DNA of 24,895 bases from Acholeplasmataceae bacterium UBA5769 (GCA_002418725.1 DIER01000009.1:1-24895); one strand, 5' to 3'. Positions 1 through 7,948 are shown, counted from the first letter of the stretch. The notes: generated by a model from the sequence alone, not told the origin. Made by a program: numbers and translations.

Positions 1-471
1 TGCAATATCTAAGCCACCACCGTAAATACCTAGGGTAAATCCTAAACTTCTTAAGATTGCTTTTTGACCTTGTTCGTTCATGGCAGCTGAGTTGGTACCT
101 GTCCCAGAAATCGTAACAGCACCAAAAGCATTTTTTAAACCACTTCTTAAAATGAGCCATGCATCATTTTCAATTTCAAAGGGGACTTCTTTGAAAATCT
201 TCTTTGTCGCTTCATTGAGTCTTTGAAAATCTTCAGGCAAGTCAGCACCGGAAATACCTAGATGTGCATAGATAATCTGATGAAGTTCAATGTTTAATGC
301 ATCACATGCATCGTTAACGATTTGTTCGATGACCATGCGGTATGTCTCAACACCTAAAGATTGATGGTTGCATCCTGTTGAAAGACCTTGATACAAAAGA
401 CGACCTTCTAGATCGAAAACGCCAAGATGTGTTTTTGTTCCGCCACCATCGATTGCAATAATCATCTTCAT
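1..471 (-). CDS. BadF/BadG-type N-acetylglucosamine/MurNAc kinase, 3' end cut by window edge
   Basis: Only the first 157 codons are present; the reading frame is open to base 1. I translated it from the minus strand. It starts MKMIIAIDGGGTKTHLG, where IDGGGTKT is the phosphate-1 loop of the actin/hexokinase-like ATPase fold, and SGTGTNS near residues 125-131 is the phosphate-2 loop. This matches the BadF/BadG/BcrA family, which includes eukaryotic GlcNAc kinase and the clostridial GlcNAc/MurNAc kinase MurK. The expected role is ATP-dependent phosphorylation of a cytoplasmic amino sugar. The start lies 7 nt after the anmK stop, preceded by GTGAGGG, so the two are cotranscribed. Being next to anmK and a MurR-type regulator makes MurNAc or GlcNAc the likely substrate, but the sequence alone does not settle which. 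The C-terminal half is outside the window. Confidence 0.85.
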   Translation of the reverse strand, partial: MKMIIAIDGGGTKTHLGVFDLEGRLLYQGLSTGCNHQSLGVETYRMVIEQIVNDACDALNIELHQIIYAHLGISGADLPEDFQRLNEATKKIFKEVPFEIENDAWLILRSGLKNAFGAVTISGTGTNSAAMNEQGQKAILRSLGFTLGIYGGGLDIA

Positions 472-478
472 CCCTCAC

Positions 479-1627
479 TCACTTTAAGTAATACTGAATT
501 TGTCCCAAGATAGCTTTACGTTTTGCTCCTGTTGCCTTTAACAAATTGGAAGGCTTATGGTTTATCGTTTCATTGCCTAAAATAAGGAATGCTAACGCTT
601 CTTTCGCTTTACTATCAAAACCGATATCTTCAAGTTTTAATATGTTGATATCTGGCATACTCTTTTTCATTTCTTCCAATAAAAACTGATTATATGCGCC
701 ACCACCGCTAAAGATGATCTCATCAAGTTTGATATGGTTTAAGATAAAATCTTGATAAGCCTTAACGATTGAGTCTTTTGTAAACATGGTGAGTGTATAC
801 ATGATATCTTCTTTTTTCTCGTGTTGAAAAAGGTGTAAAATCTCATCCGTATATGCATCACCAAAAAGTTCTCTACCTGTAGACTTGGGAGGTTTTTCAT
901 TTAAATAGGGATGTGACATTAATAGTCGATGAAGTTCTGGAATCTTTTTGCCTGATGAGGCTATCTGCCCATCTTGATCATAGGCTTTTCCATAAAGAAC
1001 CATCATGGCACGATCCATCATAAGGTTGGCAGGACCCGTATCAAACGCAATCATATCCTCTTCACGACCACCTTTTTGAAGCACAGTCATATTCGAAATA
1101 CCGCCAAGATTATGAAGTGAACGATGCTTATGATCATCACTAAATAAAAGATAATCCACATAAGGCACCAGTGGTGCACCGACACCACCTGCAGCAATAT
1201 CTGCAGTTCTAAAATTGGTGATCACGGTGGTTTTAACTTTGGCTGCAATCGCAGCACCGTCTCCGAGTTGAAGAGATGATTTGACGTATAACCCATCATC
1301 TTCGTTGATATGCCAGATCGTTTGACCATGAGATGCAACAAAATCTAGTTCTTCGCTTTGTATCCCATAAGAACTGCAAAGTTTAACCACTGCATCACCA
1401 AAGGTATAGCCTAACATCATGTTTAAGCTTGACATCAAGGCAGGTGTACAGGTGCTCGGATGCATCGCTTCCTTAATCAATCCTTTTAAATTGTCTTCCA
1501 TCGGATAGGTTTCAAACGCAAGTATCTCTACTTGTGTTTCTTTAGATGTACCCTCAACTTGAGCTAAACAAACATCAATGCCATCAAGTGAGGTGCCACT
1601 CATGATACCAACTGCCATTCTTTTCAT
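479..1627 (-). CDS. anmK: Anhydro-N-acetylmuramic acid kinase
   Basis: It converts 1,6-anhydro-MurNAc plus ATP to MurNAc-6-phosphate in the cytoplasm, the entry step for recycled or scavenged peptidoglycan fragments. The protein is 382 aa, close to the usual family length. Visible family motifs: MSGTSLDGID (9-18), ASHGQTIWH near 98, FRTADIAAGGVGAPLVP near 139-155, NLGGISN near 173, FDTGPANLMMD (195-205) and SGGGAYNQFL towards the C-terminus. I chose the ATG at 1627 because AAGAGG lies 9 nt upstream; an in-frame GTG at 1645 would overlap that site, and an ATG at 1618 is also possible. The gene stops with UGA. It is the first gene of a two-gene unit with the amino-sugar kinase, from a promoter with a TATAAT box at 1650-1655 and a palindrome at 1675-1690. 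Identification is confident; whether it serves recycling or scavenging is open. Confidence 0.95.
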   Translation of the reverse strand: MKRMAVGIMSGTSLDGIDVCLAQVEGTSKETQVEILAFETYPMEDNLKGLIKEAMHPSTCTPALMSSLNMMLGYTFGDAVVKLCSSYGIQSEELDFVASHGQTIWHINEDDGLYVKSSLQLGDGAAIAAKVKTTVITNFRTADIAAGGVGAPLVPYVDYLLFSDDHKHRSLHNLGGISNMTVLQKGGREEDMIAFDTGPANLMMDRAMMVLYGKAYDQDGQIASSGKKIPELHRLLMSHPYLNEKPPKSTGRELFGDAYTDEILHLFQHEKKEDIMYTLTMFTKDSIVKAYQDFILNHIKLDEIIFSGGGAYNQFLLEEMKKSMPDINILKLEDIGFDSKAKEALAFLILGNETINHKPSNLLKATGAKRKAILGQIQYYLK

Positions 1628-1649
1628 GATGATATACCTCTTCACATCT

Positions 1650-1680
1650 ATTATAATTCAAGTCGTAAACGAATACCTGC
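1650..1680 (-). promoter_or_regulatory. Promoter of the anmK operon
   Basis: A perfect TATAAT is read on the minus strand at 1655-1650, about 23 nt upstream of the anmK ATG. The -35 position (about 1673-1678) has no good TTGACA match and falls inside the adjacent palindrome. This suggests a promoter controlled there by a bound protein. Confidence 0.6.
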
Positions 1681-1690
1681 TATAGCAGGT
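1675..1690. promoter_or_regulatory. Perfect 16-bp palindrome, candidate MurR/RpiR operator
   Basis: ACCTGCTATAGCAGGT equals its own reverse complement. Beyond the adjacent unmatched pair it extends by AA/TT on the two sides, giving a 22-bp imperfect dyad. It covers the expected -35 position of the anmK promoter and lies between anmK and the MurR-type regulator gene. That placement is typical of an operator; assigning it to the neighbouring regulator is inference. I saw no second copy upstream of the regulator gene. Confidence 0.6.
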
Positions 1691-1748
1691 GTTATGGTTG
1701 TTTTTTTCAATTTCGCTAAATAATGCCTTATAGGGTGAAAAAATAGAC

Positions 1749-1776
1749 AAAAAACGCGTGATTTCTCACACGTTTT
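1749..1776 (-). terminator. Rho-independent terminator of the MurR-like regulator gene
   Basis: On the minus strand, AAAACGTGTGA pairs with TCACGCGTTTT (one G-U pair) around a GAAA tetraloop, followed by more T residues. It lies 7 nt after the regulator's stop codon, so anmK has its own promoter. Confidence 0.85.
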
Positions 1777-1782
1777 CCCCTC

Positions 1783-2628
1783 TTATCGTTTAAACTTTTT
1801 AAATGTTTTATACGTCATTTCTAAGGTGCGTACAGACCTATCGATATCGGTATACGCACAATGTGCAAACAGTGCATCGACCACACACATCTGCGAGATT
1901 CTAGATGTCATCGCACCACTTCTAAACTCACCTTCAAGTGAAGAAGTATAGAGCACAATATCGGATAAATCCGCCAAAATAGAAGATCCTAATTTCGTAA
2001 TTGAAATGATTTTCGCCTTATTTTCTTTCGCGAGTAAAGCCGCACTCACAATTTCTTTGGTTTTACCAGAGTTCGAAATAAAGATAATCACATCTTTTTG
2101 GTTAATGAATGACGCATCCACTAGCTGTTCATGCGATTCACCCTGTGCAATACAAAACTTATTGATGCGTCTCAGTTTCATCTCTAAATCCTTACAGACA
2201 AGATAGGATGATCCCTTACCGAAAATCAATATTTTTCTCGCACCCATGATGAGTTCAGCGGCTTCTTTAGTCACCTTCTCATCATACATTTTGAGTGTAT
2301 CTTCTAAAACACGAATGTTATTTTCAATCGCTGATCTGCCACAATGTTCATCTCTACCCAAAATAACATCGACATACTCTTTGTTTTCTGGTATTTCAAC
2401 TTTGGCATTTGCTAAAATAAAATCAATTTTAAAATCTTTAAATCCTTTATAGCCTAGCTTCTTACACATGCGAACCACTGATGCAGGTGAGGTGTAAGCT
2501 GCTTCCGCAATTTTTTCAACACTAAAATCTTTGATCGATTCTTTATTCTCAATGAGATAGTCTAAAACAACTCGCTCTGCCATGCTGAGTTCTTCTTTAT
2601 ACTTTAACATCGTTAACATGACACTCAA
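1783..2628 (-). CDS. RpiR/MurR-family transcriptional regulator
   Basis: This is a sugar-phosphate-responsive DNA-binding regulator with an N-terminal helix-turn-helix (about residues 37-62, including SPASVVRMCKKLGYKGF) and a C-terminal SIS domain (about 125-250, with IFGKGSSYLVCKDLEMKLRR and FISNSGKTKEIV). In MurR the SIS domain senses MurNAc-6-phosphate, the product of the adjacent AnmK, so it plausibly controls the anmK operon. The start is uncertain. A strong GAGGTGAT sits at 2640-2633, and a TTG at 2628 has an 8-nt spacer from GAGG. The alternatives are GTG at 2637 and ATG at 2634, which lie too close to that site, and ATG at 2619, which is somewhat far. It is a monocistronic unit with its own terminator. 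The family call is firm; the name MurR rests on context. Confidence 0.9.
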   Translation of the reverse strand: MSVMLTMLKYKEELSMAERVVLDYLIENKESIKDFSVEKIAEAAYTSPASVVRMCKKLGYKGFKDFKIDFILANAKVEIPENKEYVDVILGRDEHCGRSAIENNIRVLEDTLKMYDEKVTKEAAELIMGARKILIFGKGSSYLVCKDLEMKLRRINKFCIAQGESHEQLVDASFINQKDVIIFISNSGKTKEIVSAALLAKENKAKIISITKLGSSILADLSDIVLYTSSLEGEFRSGAMTSRISQMCVVDALFAHCAYTDIDRSVRTLEMTYKTFKKFKR

Positions 2629-2675
2629 AACCATCACCTCGTCGATTGTGTATCGGTCAAACTTAATCCAATAAC

Positions 2676-2702
2676 ATTATATCATCAATGAAGTCATTTC
2701 AA
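2676..2702 (-). promoter_or_regulatory. Candidate promoter of the RpiR/MurR regulator
   Basis: TTGAAA (2702-2697) and TATAAT (2681-2676) on the minus strand, with a 15-nt spacer, shorter than ideal. The TATAAT lies about 50 nt upstream of the chosen start. Confidence 0.5.
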
Positions 2703-2722
2703 CTAATAAAATGAATGCGCTT

Positions 2723-2739
2723 TACTTTTAATAAAAGTA
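2723..2739. repeat. AT-rich inverted repeat upstream of the regulator promoter
   Basis: TACTTTT and AAAAGTA are perfectly complementary around AAT. It lies 20 bp upstream of the -35 box of the regulator gene and just past the terminator of the preceding operon. It could be an operator or only AT-rich chance. Confidence 0.35.
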
Positions 2740-2744
2740 TAAAG

Positions 2745-2772
2745 AAAAAAAGCAAAGCCAACTTTGCTTTTT
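2745..2772 (-). terminator. Terminator of the etfB-etfA-FAD dehydrogenase operon
   Basis: AAAAAGCAAAG and CTTTGCTTTTT form a perfect 11-bp stem with a 4-nt loop and a T-run on the minus strand. It lies 40 nt after the dehydrogenase stop. The A/T flanks would let it work in both directions. Confidence 0.85.
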
Positions 2773-2811
2773 CTCTGATGGTCACCCATCGATGGAGGGA
2801 AAAAATGATTT

Positions 2812-4209
2812 TTAAATAACTTTTCCTGGATTTAAGATATGTTTAGGGTCAAAACTTGCTTTAATACCACGCATAATCATGAGTTGTTTTTCACCAAGTT
2901 GTTTTTTCATATACTCACGTTTTGCAAAACCTATACCGTGTTCTCCTGAGACTAAACCGCCAAAGGAAAACGCTTTTTCATAGAGCGCATGGAACCCTAC
3001 TTTTAATTTTTCTTTCCAAACTGCATCATCGAGATCATCTTTACAAAAATAGATGTGAAGATTTCCATCACCGACGTGTCCAAAGTAAGGGATTCTAATG
3101 TTTAAATCTTCCGATACTTTTCTAACATAATTTAAAAACGCACCAATATTTGATCGTGGAAGAACCACATCACATTCATCGATTTCAGAGGTAGAGGCCT
3201 TAATCGCTTCTAAGAACCCTCCACGAACAGTCCACACACTCTTTCTTCTTTCTTCGGTATCCACCAAGAACACATCAAGTGCGTTGTACTGATTGACGCA
3301 TAATGAACTTGCAATTTCAATATCTTCTTCAATCGCTTGTTCGTTATGACCATCATAACTGATCAGAAGATAAGCTTCATAATCGTTATGCGGTATCTTC
3401 TTTCCTAAGAAGGTTTCACTGTATTGCAAAGATTGTTTTTCTAAAAACTCGAGTGCAGTCGGAAGCACATGCTCATTGATAAGTCTAGGTGCTGCAGCAA
3501 TCGCATCTTCCCTTGATTTAAAAGGAACGAGCAAACTGACACTCTTTTTAGGTTTTGGAATCAGTTTTAAAGTTGCTTCTACAATGACTGCAAGTGTGCC
3601 TTCACTGCCAATAATGAGATCCTTTAATCCGTAACCTGTTGAGTTTTTTACCACTTTACCACCTAAGGTGACGATGTCCCCATCAGGTAATACCACTTCA
3701 AGACCTCTAATCCAATCTCTGGTGACACCATATTTAATCGCACGCATCCCGCCTGCATTGGTTGAAATATTACCACCAATGGTTGCTGATTTTTCACCTG
3801 GGTCTGGTGCATAAAAAAGATTTTCTTTTTCAACATGTTCATAAATATCCATCAATAAAACACCTGGTTCAACACGCAGTGTTAAATTGGTTTTATCGAG
3901 TTCAATGATCTTATTCATTTTTGAAACATCAAGTAAAATCCCACCATGAAGTGGCACACATGCGCCTACTAAACCAGTACCACTTCCACGCACAGTTACT
4001 GGAATGGTCTTTTCATGAGCATACTTCATGACTTTTGAAATTTGGTATTTGTCTTGAGCAAGCAAGTGTATTTCTGGGTAAGCTGAAACGGTTTGGAGTT
4101 CGTCATGTGAAAAATCTTTTTCAATCTGTTCACCAACAAATGTCGACTCCATGCCGATAACTTCTGTGAGATAGTGGATATCTTCTTGATTTAATCGATG
4201 ATATTTCAT
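2812..4209 (-). CDS. FAD-linked 2-hydroxyacid dehydrogenase, probable lactate dehydrogenase subunit of a bifurcating complex (LctD-like)
   Basis: This GlcD/D-lactate dehydrogenase-family flavoprotein (465 aa) oxidises a 2-hydroxyacid, most likely lactate, to the 2-oxoacid. It has an N-terminal FAD-binding type 4 domain: RGSGTGL at 74-80, GGNISTNAGG at 145-154, and NSTGYGLKDLIIGSEGTLAV at 189-208. The C-terminal FAD-oxidase domain has FGHVGDGNLH (377-386) and SGEHGIGFAK (421-430), the conserved His-rich active-site segments, and ends in NPGKV. The ATG overlaps the etfA UGA stop as ATGA and has GGAAGG upstream, so translation is coupled to etfA. The order etfB-etfA-dehydrogenase is that of lctBCD of Acetobacterium woodii, where EtfAB couples lactate oxidation by NAD to reduced ferredoxin. 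Glycolate or another 2-hydroxyacid cannot be excluded. No lactate permease or racemase gene is adjacent. Confidence 0.9.
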   Translation of the reverse strand: MKYHRLNQEDIHYLTEVIGMESTFVGEQIEKDFSHDELQTVSAYPEIHLLAQDKYQISKVMKYAHEKTIPVTVRGSGTGLVGACVPLHGGILLDVSKMNKIIELDKTNLTLRVEPGVLLMDIYEHVEKENLFYAPDPGEKSATIGGNISTNAGGMRAIKYGVTRDWIRGLEVVLPDGDIVTLGGKVVKNSTGYGLKDLIIGSEGTLAVIVEATLKLIPKPKKSVSLLVPFKSREDAIAAAPRLINEHVLPTALEFLEKQSLQYSETFLGKKIPHNDYEAYLLISYDGHNEQAIEEDIEIASSLCVNQYNALDVFLVDTEERRKSVWTVRGGFLEAIKASTSEIDECDVVLPRSNIGAFLNYVRKVSEDLNIRIPYFGHVGDGNLHIYFCKDDLDDAVWKEKLKVGFHALYEKAFSFGGLVSGEHGIGFAKREYMKKQLGEKQLMIMRGIKASFDPKHILNPGKVI

Positions 4210-5405
4210 GCATTCACCTTCCAAATTTGATCAATAAGTTTATTTAATTCTGGTAAAACATCATAAATGTTACCTACGATTGAATAATGACTAATGTCAA
4301 AAAGTTTGTTGTGTTCATCTTGATTAACTGAGATGATGAGTTCAGCCTCTTTCATCCCTTCAATGTATTGAACAGCACCACTAATCCCTAAATTGATAAT
4401 CAGTTTAGGTTTCACGGTTCTTCCGGATAATCCAATTTGATGTTTCGCATCAAACCAACCATTTTCAATGAGTGGTCTTGTACATGCTACTTCTGCATTA
4501 AGCTTTTGAACCAACGGTTGAATGAGTTCTAAATCTTTTTCTTTCCTAAACGCTCTTCCTACCGCGATGATCACTTCAGCCTCAGAAATATCTTTGACTT
4601 TTGGCTTATCAGTGGTTTGAATCAATTTAGTTTTACGTGCATGATTAATGGCATGCGTTTCTTCATAAGATACTTGCCCAAAAGGGGAAACCTTTTCAGG
4701 AAGATTAAACATTTTATAACGGATAGTTGCGAGTTGTGGGCGGTGATTTGGTGTATTGATCTTCGCCATAATGTTTCCACCAAAAGCTGGTCTAATTTGC
4801 AGTAGATCACCGTCAGGTTTAATATCGAGCATCGTACAATCTGCGGTTAAACCTGTCTTTAATCTTGCAGCGATACGAGGTGCAAAACTTCTTCCTTGGG
4901 GTGTACTACCAAACAAAATGACATTGTTTTGATGTGTCTTGAAGAACTGTTCTACGACATTGGTGTACACTTGTACATCAAAATCACGGTATGCTTCATG
5001 TTCATAGGCAAATACACGATCAACACCGTAGGCTAACGCTTCTTCTACCATGTGTTTCACATCACTACCAATGACAATCGCGTACACGGGTTCTTGAGTC
5101 ACCTTTGAAAGTTCTTTTGCTTTACCAATTAATTCCCAAGAGACAGGATGCGCCACATTATTGCGTTGTTCAACGTAAACGGCAATCCCCTTATATTTTG
5201 TTTTATCTACACAAGGTTTAACCGATTCAACCAGTTCACACACGCCATCAGGACCTTTTTTGACACACATCTTGCAGATTTTGCATGATGCATTAATCGA
5301 TAAATACATATCGGTATATTCAAAAGCGTTGAAAGGACAAAGATCAATCAGCTTCTTCGCGATATCAGGTGTAACTTTATCATTGTTTACTTTAATATAT
5401 GCCAT
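4206..5405 (-). CDS. etfA: Electron transfer flavoprotein alpha subunit with N-terminal iron-sulfur segment (LctC-like)
   Basis: EtfA passes electrons between the EtfB flavin and a partner dehydrogenase through its own FAD. The body is typical: GSTPQGRSFAPRIAARLKTG at 166-185, and a C-terminal FAD domain with SGRTVKPKLIINLGISGA (327-344). It is longer (399 aa) than a plain EtfA because of an N-terminal ~70-residue segment containing CPFNA (Cys23), CKICKMC (Cys41, 44, 47), Cys56 and Cys65, a ferredoxin-like arrangement. Such extensions occur in EtfA subunits of bifurcating complexes such as LctC and CarE. The second half does not show a textbook CxxCxxCxxxCP pair, so one cluster is the safe estimate. 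The start is the ATG at 5405. The gene follows etfB by 10 nt and overlaps the dehydrogenase gene by 4 nt. Confidence 0.92.
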   Translation of the reverse strand: MAYIKVNNDKVTPDIAKKLIDLCPFNAFEYTDMYLSINASCKICKMCVKKGPDGVCELVESVKPCVDKTKYKGIAVYVEQRNNVAHPVSWELIGKAKELSKVTQEPVYAIVIGSDVKHMVEEALAYGVDRVFAYEHEAYRDFDVQVYTNVVEQFFKTHQNNVILFGSTPQGRSFAPRIAARLKTGLTADCTMLDIKPDGDLLQIRPAFGGNIMAKINTPNHRPQLATIRYKMFNLPEKVSPFGQVSYEETHAINHARKTKLIQTTDKPKVKDISEAEVIIAVGRAFRKEKDLELIQPLVQKLNAEVACTRPLIENGWFDAKHQIGLSGRTVKPKLIINLGISGAVQYIEGMKEAELIISVNQDEHNKLFDISHYSIVGNIYDVLPELNKLIDQIWKVNA

Positions 5406-5415
5406 GGGCGTTCAC

Positions 5416-6207
5416 CTACACATAACGACTTTCTTTTAAGATCTCAAACATTTTTTTAGAGACTTCCTTGACACTACCAACGACTTTCTCGGTTTCCATT
5501 CTTTTTTGTGGTGGAAAAATTTCATCCACCTGTGTTGGAGAACCTGATAAACCATAATGATCTGGATTTTGATCTTCCAGATGTTTTAATGAAACCATGT
5601 TGATTTGATAACCCTTTTTAAGTTGCTTACGGCGATAAGATGGTAATCGCGGCGTATTCATATCTTTTTCAATTGTGATCAAGCATGGCATTTCAATCTC
5701 TACAATTTCTTCGTGATCGTCATAAGCTGATCTTAAAACCAGTGAATTAGCCTTCACTTCAACAATTTCTTTCACGTAAGGAATGTGAGGGATGCCTAAA
5801 AACTCTGCAATCTCAGGTCCCACCTGAGCAGTGTCACCGTCGGTGGTTTGTTTACCACAAACAATAACATCATAATCATCGATATGTCTGATCAATTGTG
5901 AGAGCGTATAGGACGTTGCTAAAACATCGGCACCAGCAAATCTGCGATCGCTGATCAATGTCGCTTCATCCGCTCCCATATATAATGCTTCATTTAACAC
6001 AGCAGTCGCTGAGGGTGGTCCCATGGTAATCGCGTGTACTTTTGATTCCGTATCATATCCTTTTAACATAAAGGACGCTTCTAAACCAAAAAGGTCAAAA
6101 GGATTCATTTTGACATTGTTTCCATCGCGAATTAAGACACCTGTTTTGGGGTCTACCTGCACATTGGATGATGCAGGAACTTGTTTGATACATGTAATAA
6201 TCTTCAT
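5416..6207 (-). CDS. etfB: Electron transfer flavoprotein beta subunit, bifurcating type (LctB-like)
   Basis: EtfB (263 aa) carries the nucleotide-binding half of the ETF heterodimer. In bifurcating ETFs its FAD splits electrons from NADH between ferredoxin and the partner substrate, or runs in reverse. Visible signatures are KQVPASSNVQVDP near the N-terminus, MNPFDLFGLEA (34-44), and CGKQTTDGDTAQVGPEIAEF (117-136), in which DGDTAQVGP is the conserved FAD/NAD-binding loop. The C-terminal tail, running to residue 263, resembles the arm that wraps around EtfA. An AGAGG lies 6 nt before the ATG. It is the first gene of the three-gene operon, transcribed from the 6208-6330 region, where no strong -35/-10 pair was seen (TATGAT near 6250 is the best candidate). 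The bifurcating assignment rests on these motifs, the Fe-S EtfA and gene order. Confidence 0.92.
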   Translation of the reverse strand: MKIITCIKQVPASSNVQVDPKTGVLIRDGNNVKMNPFDLFGLEASFMLKGYDTESKVHAITMGPPSATAVLNEALYMGADEATLISDRRFAGADVLATSYTLSQLIRHIDDYDVIVCGKQTTDGDTAQVGPEIAEFLGIPHIPYVKEIVEVKANSLVLRSAYDDHEEIVEIEMPCLITIEKDMNTPRLPSYRRKQLKKGYQINMVSLKHLEDQNPDHYGLSGSPTQVDEIFPPQKRMETEKVVGSVKEVSKKMFEILKESRYV

Positions 6208-6330
6208 GTTATACCTCTGTCATTCATAACGTTCACTTCTAACTTATCATAGATAAAAAGAGATTAAAACCTTTCCTGAGATTTCATGCCTTTTTTTCAT
6301 CTTTAGGAAAATATGTTCATTTAAATCCAC

Positions 6331-6357
6331 AAAAAAAGCACCAAATCGGTGCTTTTT
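6331..6357 (-). terminator. Terminator of the lipoprotein-NAGPA operon
   Basis: AAAAAGCACC pairs with GGTGCTTTTT around a 5-nt loop, with a longer T-run on the minus strand. It lies about 20 nt after the phosphodiester glycosidase stop and separates it from etfB. Confidence 0.88.
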
Positions 6358-6375
6358 AGTCATTGGAATCACATG

Positions 6376-7938
6376 TTATTCTGCTGTTTCTCTTCTTAAA
6401 AATTCTTTTAACAAATTGATAAAACGATTGATGTCATCTGGATGAACAACCAGAATAAATTCTTCTGAGAATTCACTATGACGATAGTTGATCTGATCTG
6501 CTAAGGCACGTACTTTGATCACATACTCACCTGCTTCAAGATTTAAATCGAACGAATCATCATGCGATGCATATAACGTACCGTTAATGCTAACCATATA
6601 TGACAACGCATTTCCAACGGGATCAAATCTTAAATCACCATTACCATCCACATAGAAGTTAGCAGGTTTGTCGAGTCGAATACGCATATCAGGAAATCCT
6701 ACCGGTGCTGGTCTTGGGATATGTTCACCTTTGACGATGAATACACCATTAGTGACTGCTCTTACGGTTCCATCTGATGGTGTATTTAAGATATCAAAAG
6801 AACCTTCACCATCTTTAATTGCCATGGTTGATGAACCACCGCCGTCAATGTTATACGCTCTCACAGCCTCAAAATAAACCATAATTTGTGCAAGTTCATA
6901 TAAATTGACACCGTCCATTCCGAGTGGTTTATTTCTACCATCAACAACGACGAAGAAAATTGTGCCATCTGCCTTTTGACCAATCGCAGTTCTTGGATGT
7001 TTGAATGCAGGATCAAGTCCTTTTTCTAGATAAGTTACAGGAACACCATCTTTCACAAGTTCATCATAGACACCAACTGCGAAACGTACATCTTCAAAAC
7101 CACAACCAATTTTACGTTGTACAACCACGTAATCGACAGGTGTAATTAAGTTATCGTCATTAAAACCGGTACCTACGAGCACGAAATGATGATCTTGGAC
7201 ACTCATTTCGCCTGATGTTTGTGAGAGGAATGCACCACTACCAAAATAGCGTACGCCATCCATTTTCGTTTCTTTCGCTTTAATAACAACTTTATTGTGT
7301 GCTGATGTAAGTGGTGTATCGTAGTTATCAAAATAAACGGTTACTTTGTCATTAGCTGTGGGTAAGTTGTTGATGCGTTCAATCGCAACTTCCTTTTTCA
7401 AAGCACCATCTTCATCATACACAAGAAGTTGATAACCCGTATAACATGGCACACCAAACACAGCTGTACCATCATCTTTGAATCCAGCAAGTGGTCTTGT
7501 AGCAACCACACCAGGGGCAATCACTTCAAAATTACGAATATAGCCACCCGAAGGTTGTCCATTTAAATTGGTGATAGATGTATTGTAAAAATCACCATTC
7601 ACGCCACCGATAACTTCATAATTGGGATATCTTTCTTGAATATCTTCAGCATGGGCAATAATTGTTCCTCTTCCCCATGAATCGTGTGCTTTATAATTAT
7701 CACCAACGGCAATATTTAAATCCGGATACTGTAAGACGTTAGCCCCCATATAGTTGATCACTTGATTGGATGTAACGCCATCATATTCAAGTTGACCAAC
7801 AATCTTTGTATGACGAACACCGTCCACAAACGTCGTTTCTCTCGTGTCGACAAAAAGACGCATGCTTGCTTGAACGGATTGTCCCAAAAACATGAATAAA
7901 ACAATTGTAAGTAACAATAATGACCATAGTTTTTTCAT
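6376..7938 (-). CDS. Exported phosphodiester glycosidase (NAGPA domain) with C-terminal fibronectin-like domain
   Basis: The protein (520 aa) has a signal peptide at about 1-24 (hydrophobic core, then SVQA-S) and no lipobox, so it is secreted or released by signal peptidase I. Residues ~100-403 match the NAGPA domain of the GlcNAc-1-phosphodiester alpha-N-acetylglucosaminidase ('uncovering enzyme') family: GGVNGDFY (111-118), HPRTAIG (314-320), VVDGR (331-335), YNIDGGGSSTM (362-372) and NTPSDGTVRAVTNGVFI (385-401). Bacterial members are thought to cleave sugars from phosphodiesters such as teichoic-acid or lipid-linked substrates. Residues ~405-498 look like an Ig/fibronectin-type beta domain that may bind carbohydrate. 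An excellent AGGAGG lies 6 nt before the ATG. It is cotranscribed with the lipoprotein gene ending 10 nt upstream. Its natural substrate is unknown. Confidence 0.88.
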   Translation of the reverse strand: MKKLWSLLLLTIVLFMFLGQSVQASMRLFVDTRETTFVDGVRHTKIVGQLEYDGVTSNQVINYMGANVLQYPDLNIAVGDNYKAHDSWGRGTIIAHAEDIQERYPNYEVIGGVNGDFYNTSITNLNGQPSGGYIRNFEVIAPGVVATRPLAGFKDDGTAVFGVPCYTGYQLLVYDEDGALKKEVAIERINNLPTANDKVTVYFDNYDTPLTSAHNKVVIKAKETKMDGVRYFGSGAFLSQTSGEMSVQDHHFVLVGTGFNDDNLITPVDYVVVQRKIGCGFEDVRFAVGVYDELVKDGVPVTYLEKGLDPAFKHPRTAIGQKADGTIFFVVVDGRNKPLGMDGVNLYELAQIMVYFEAVRAYNIDGGGSSTMAIKDGEGSFDILNTPSDGTVRAVTNGVFIVKGEHIPRPAPVGFPDMRIRLDKPANFYVDGNGDLRFDPVGNALSYMVSINGTLYASHDDSFDLNLEAGEYVIKVRALADQINYRHSEFSEEFILVVHPDDINRFINLLKEFLRRETAE

Positions 7939-7948
7939 GATAGTCCTC

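Noticed and set aside
2006..2452. Plus-strand ORFs opposite the RpiR/MurR gene
   Set aside because: They lie wholly antisense to a well-supported coding gene, lack ribosome binding sites and resemble no family.
2781..2800. CCATCGATGG palindrome after the dehydrogenase stop codon
   Set aside because: Only 10 bp, lies just upstream of the terminator of the same gene and away from any promoter; likely chance.
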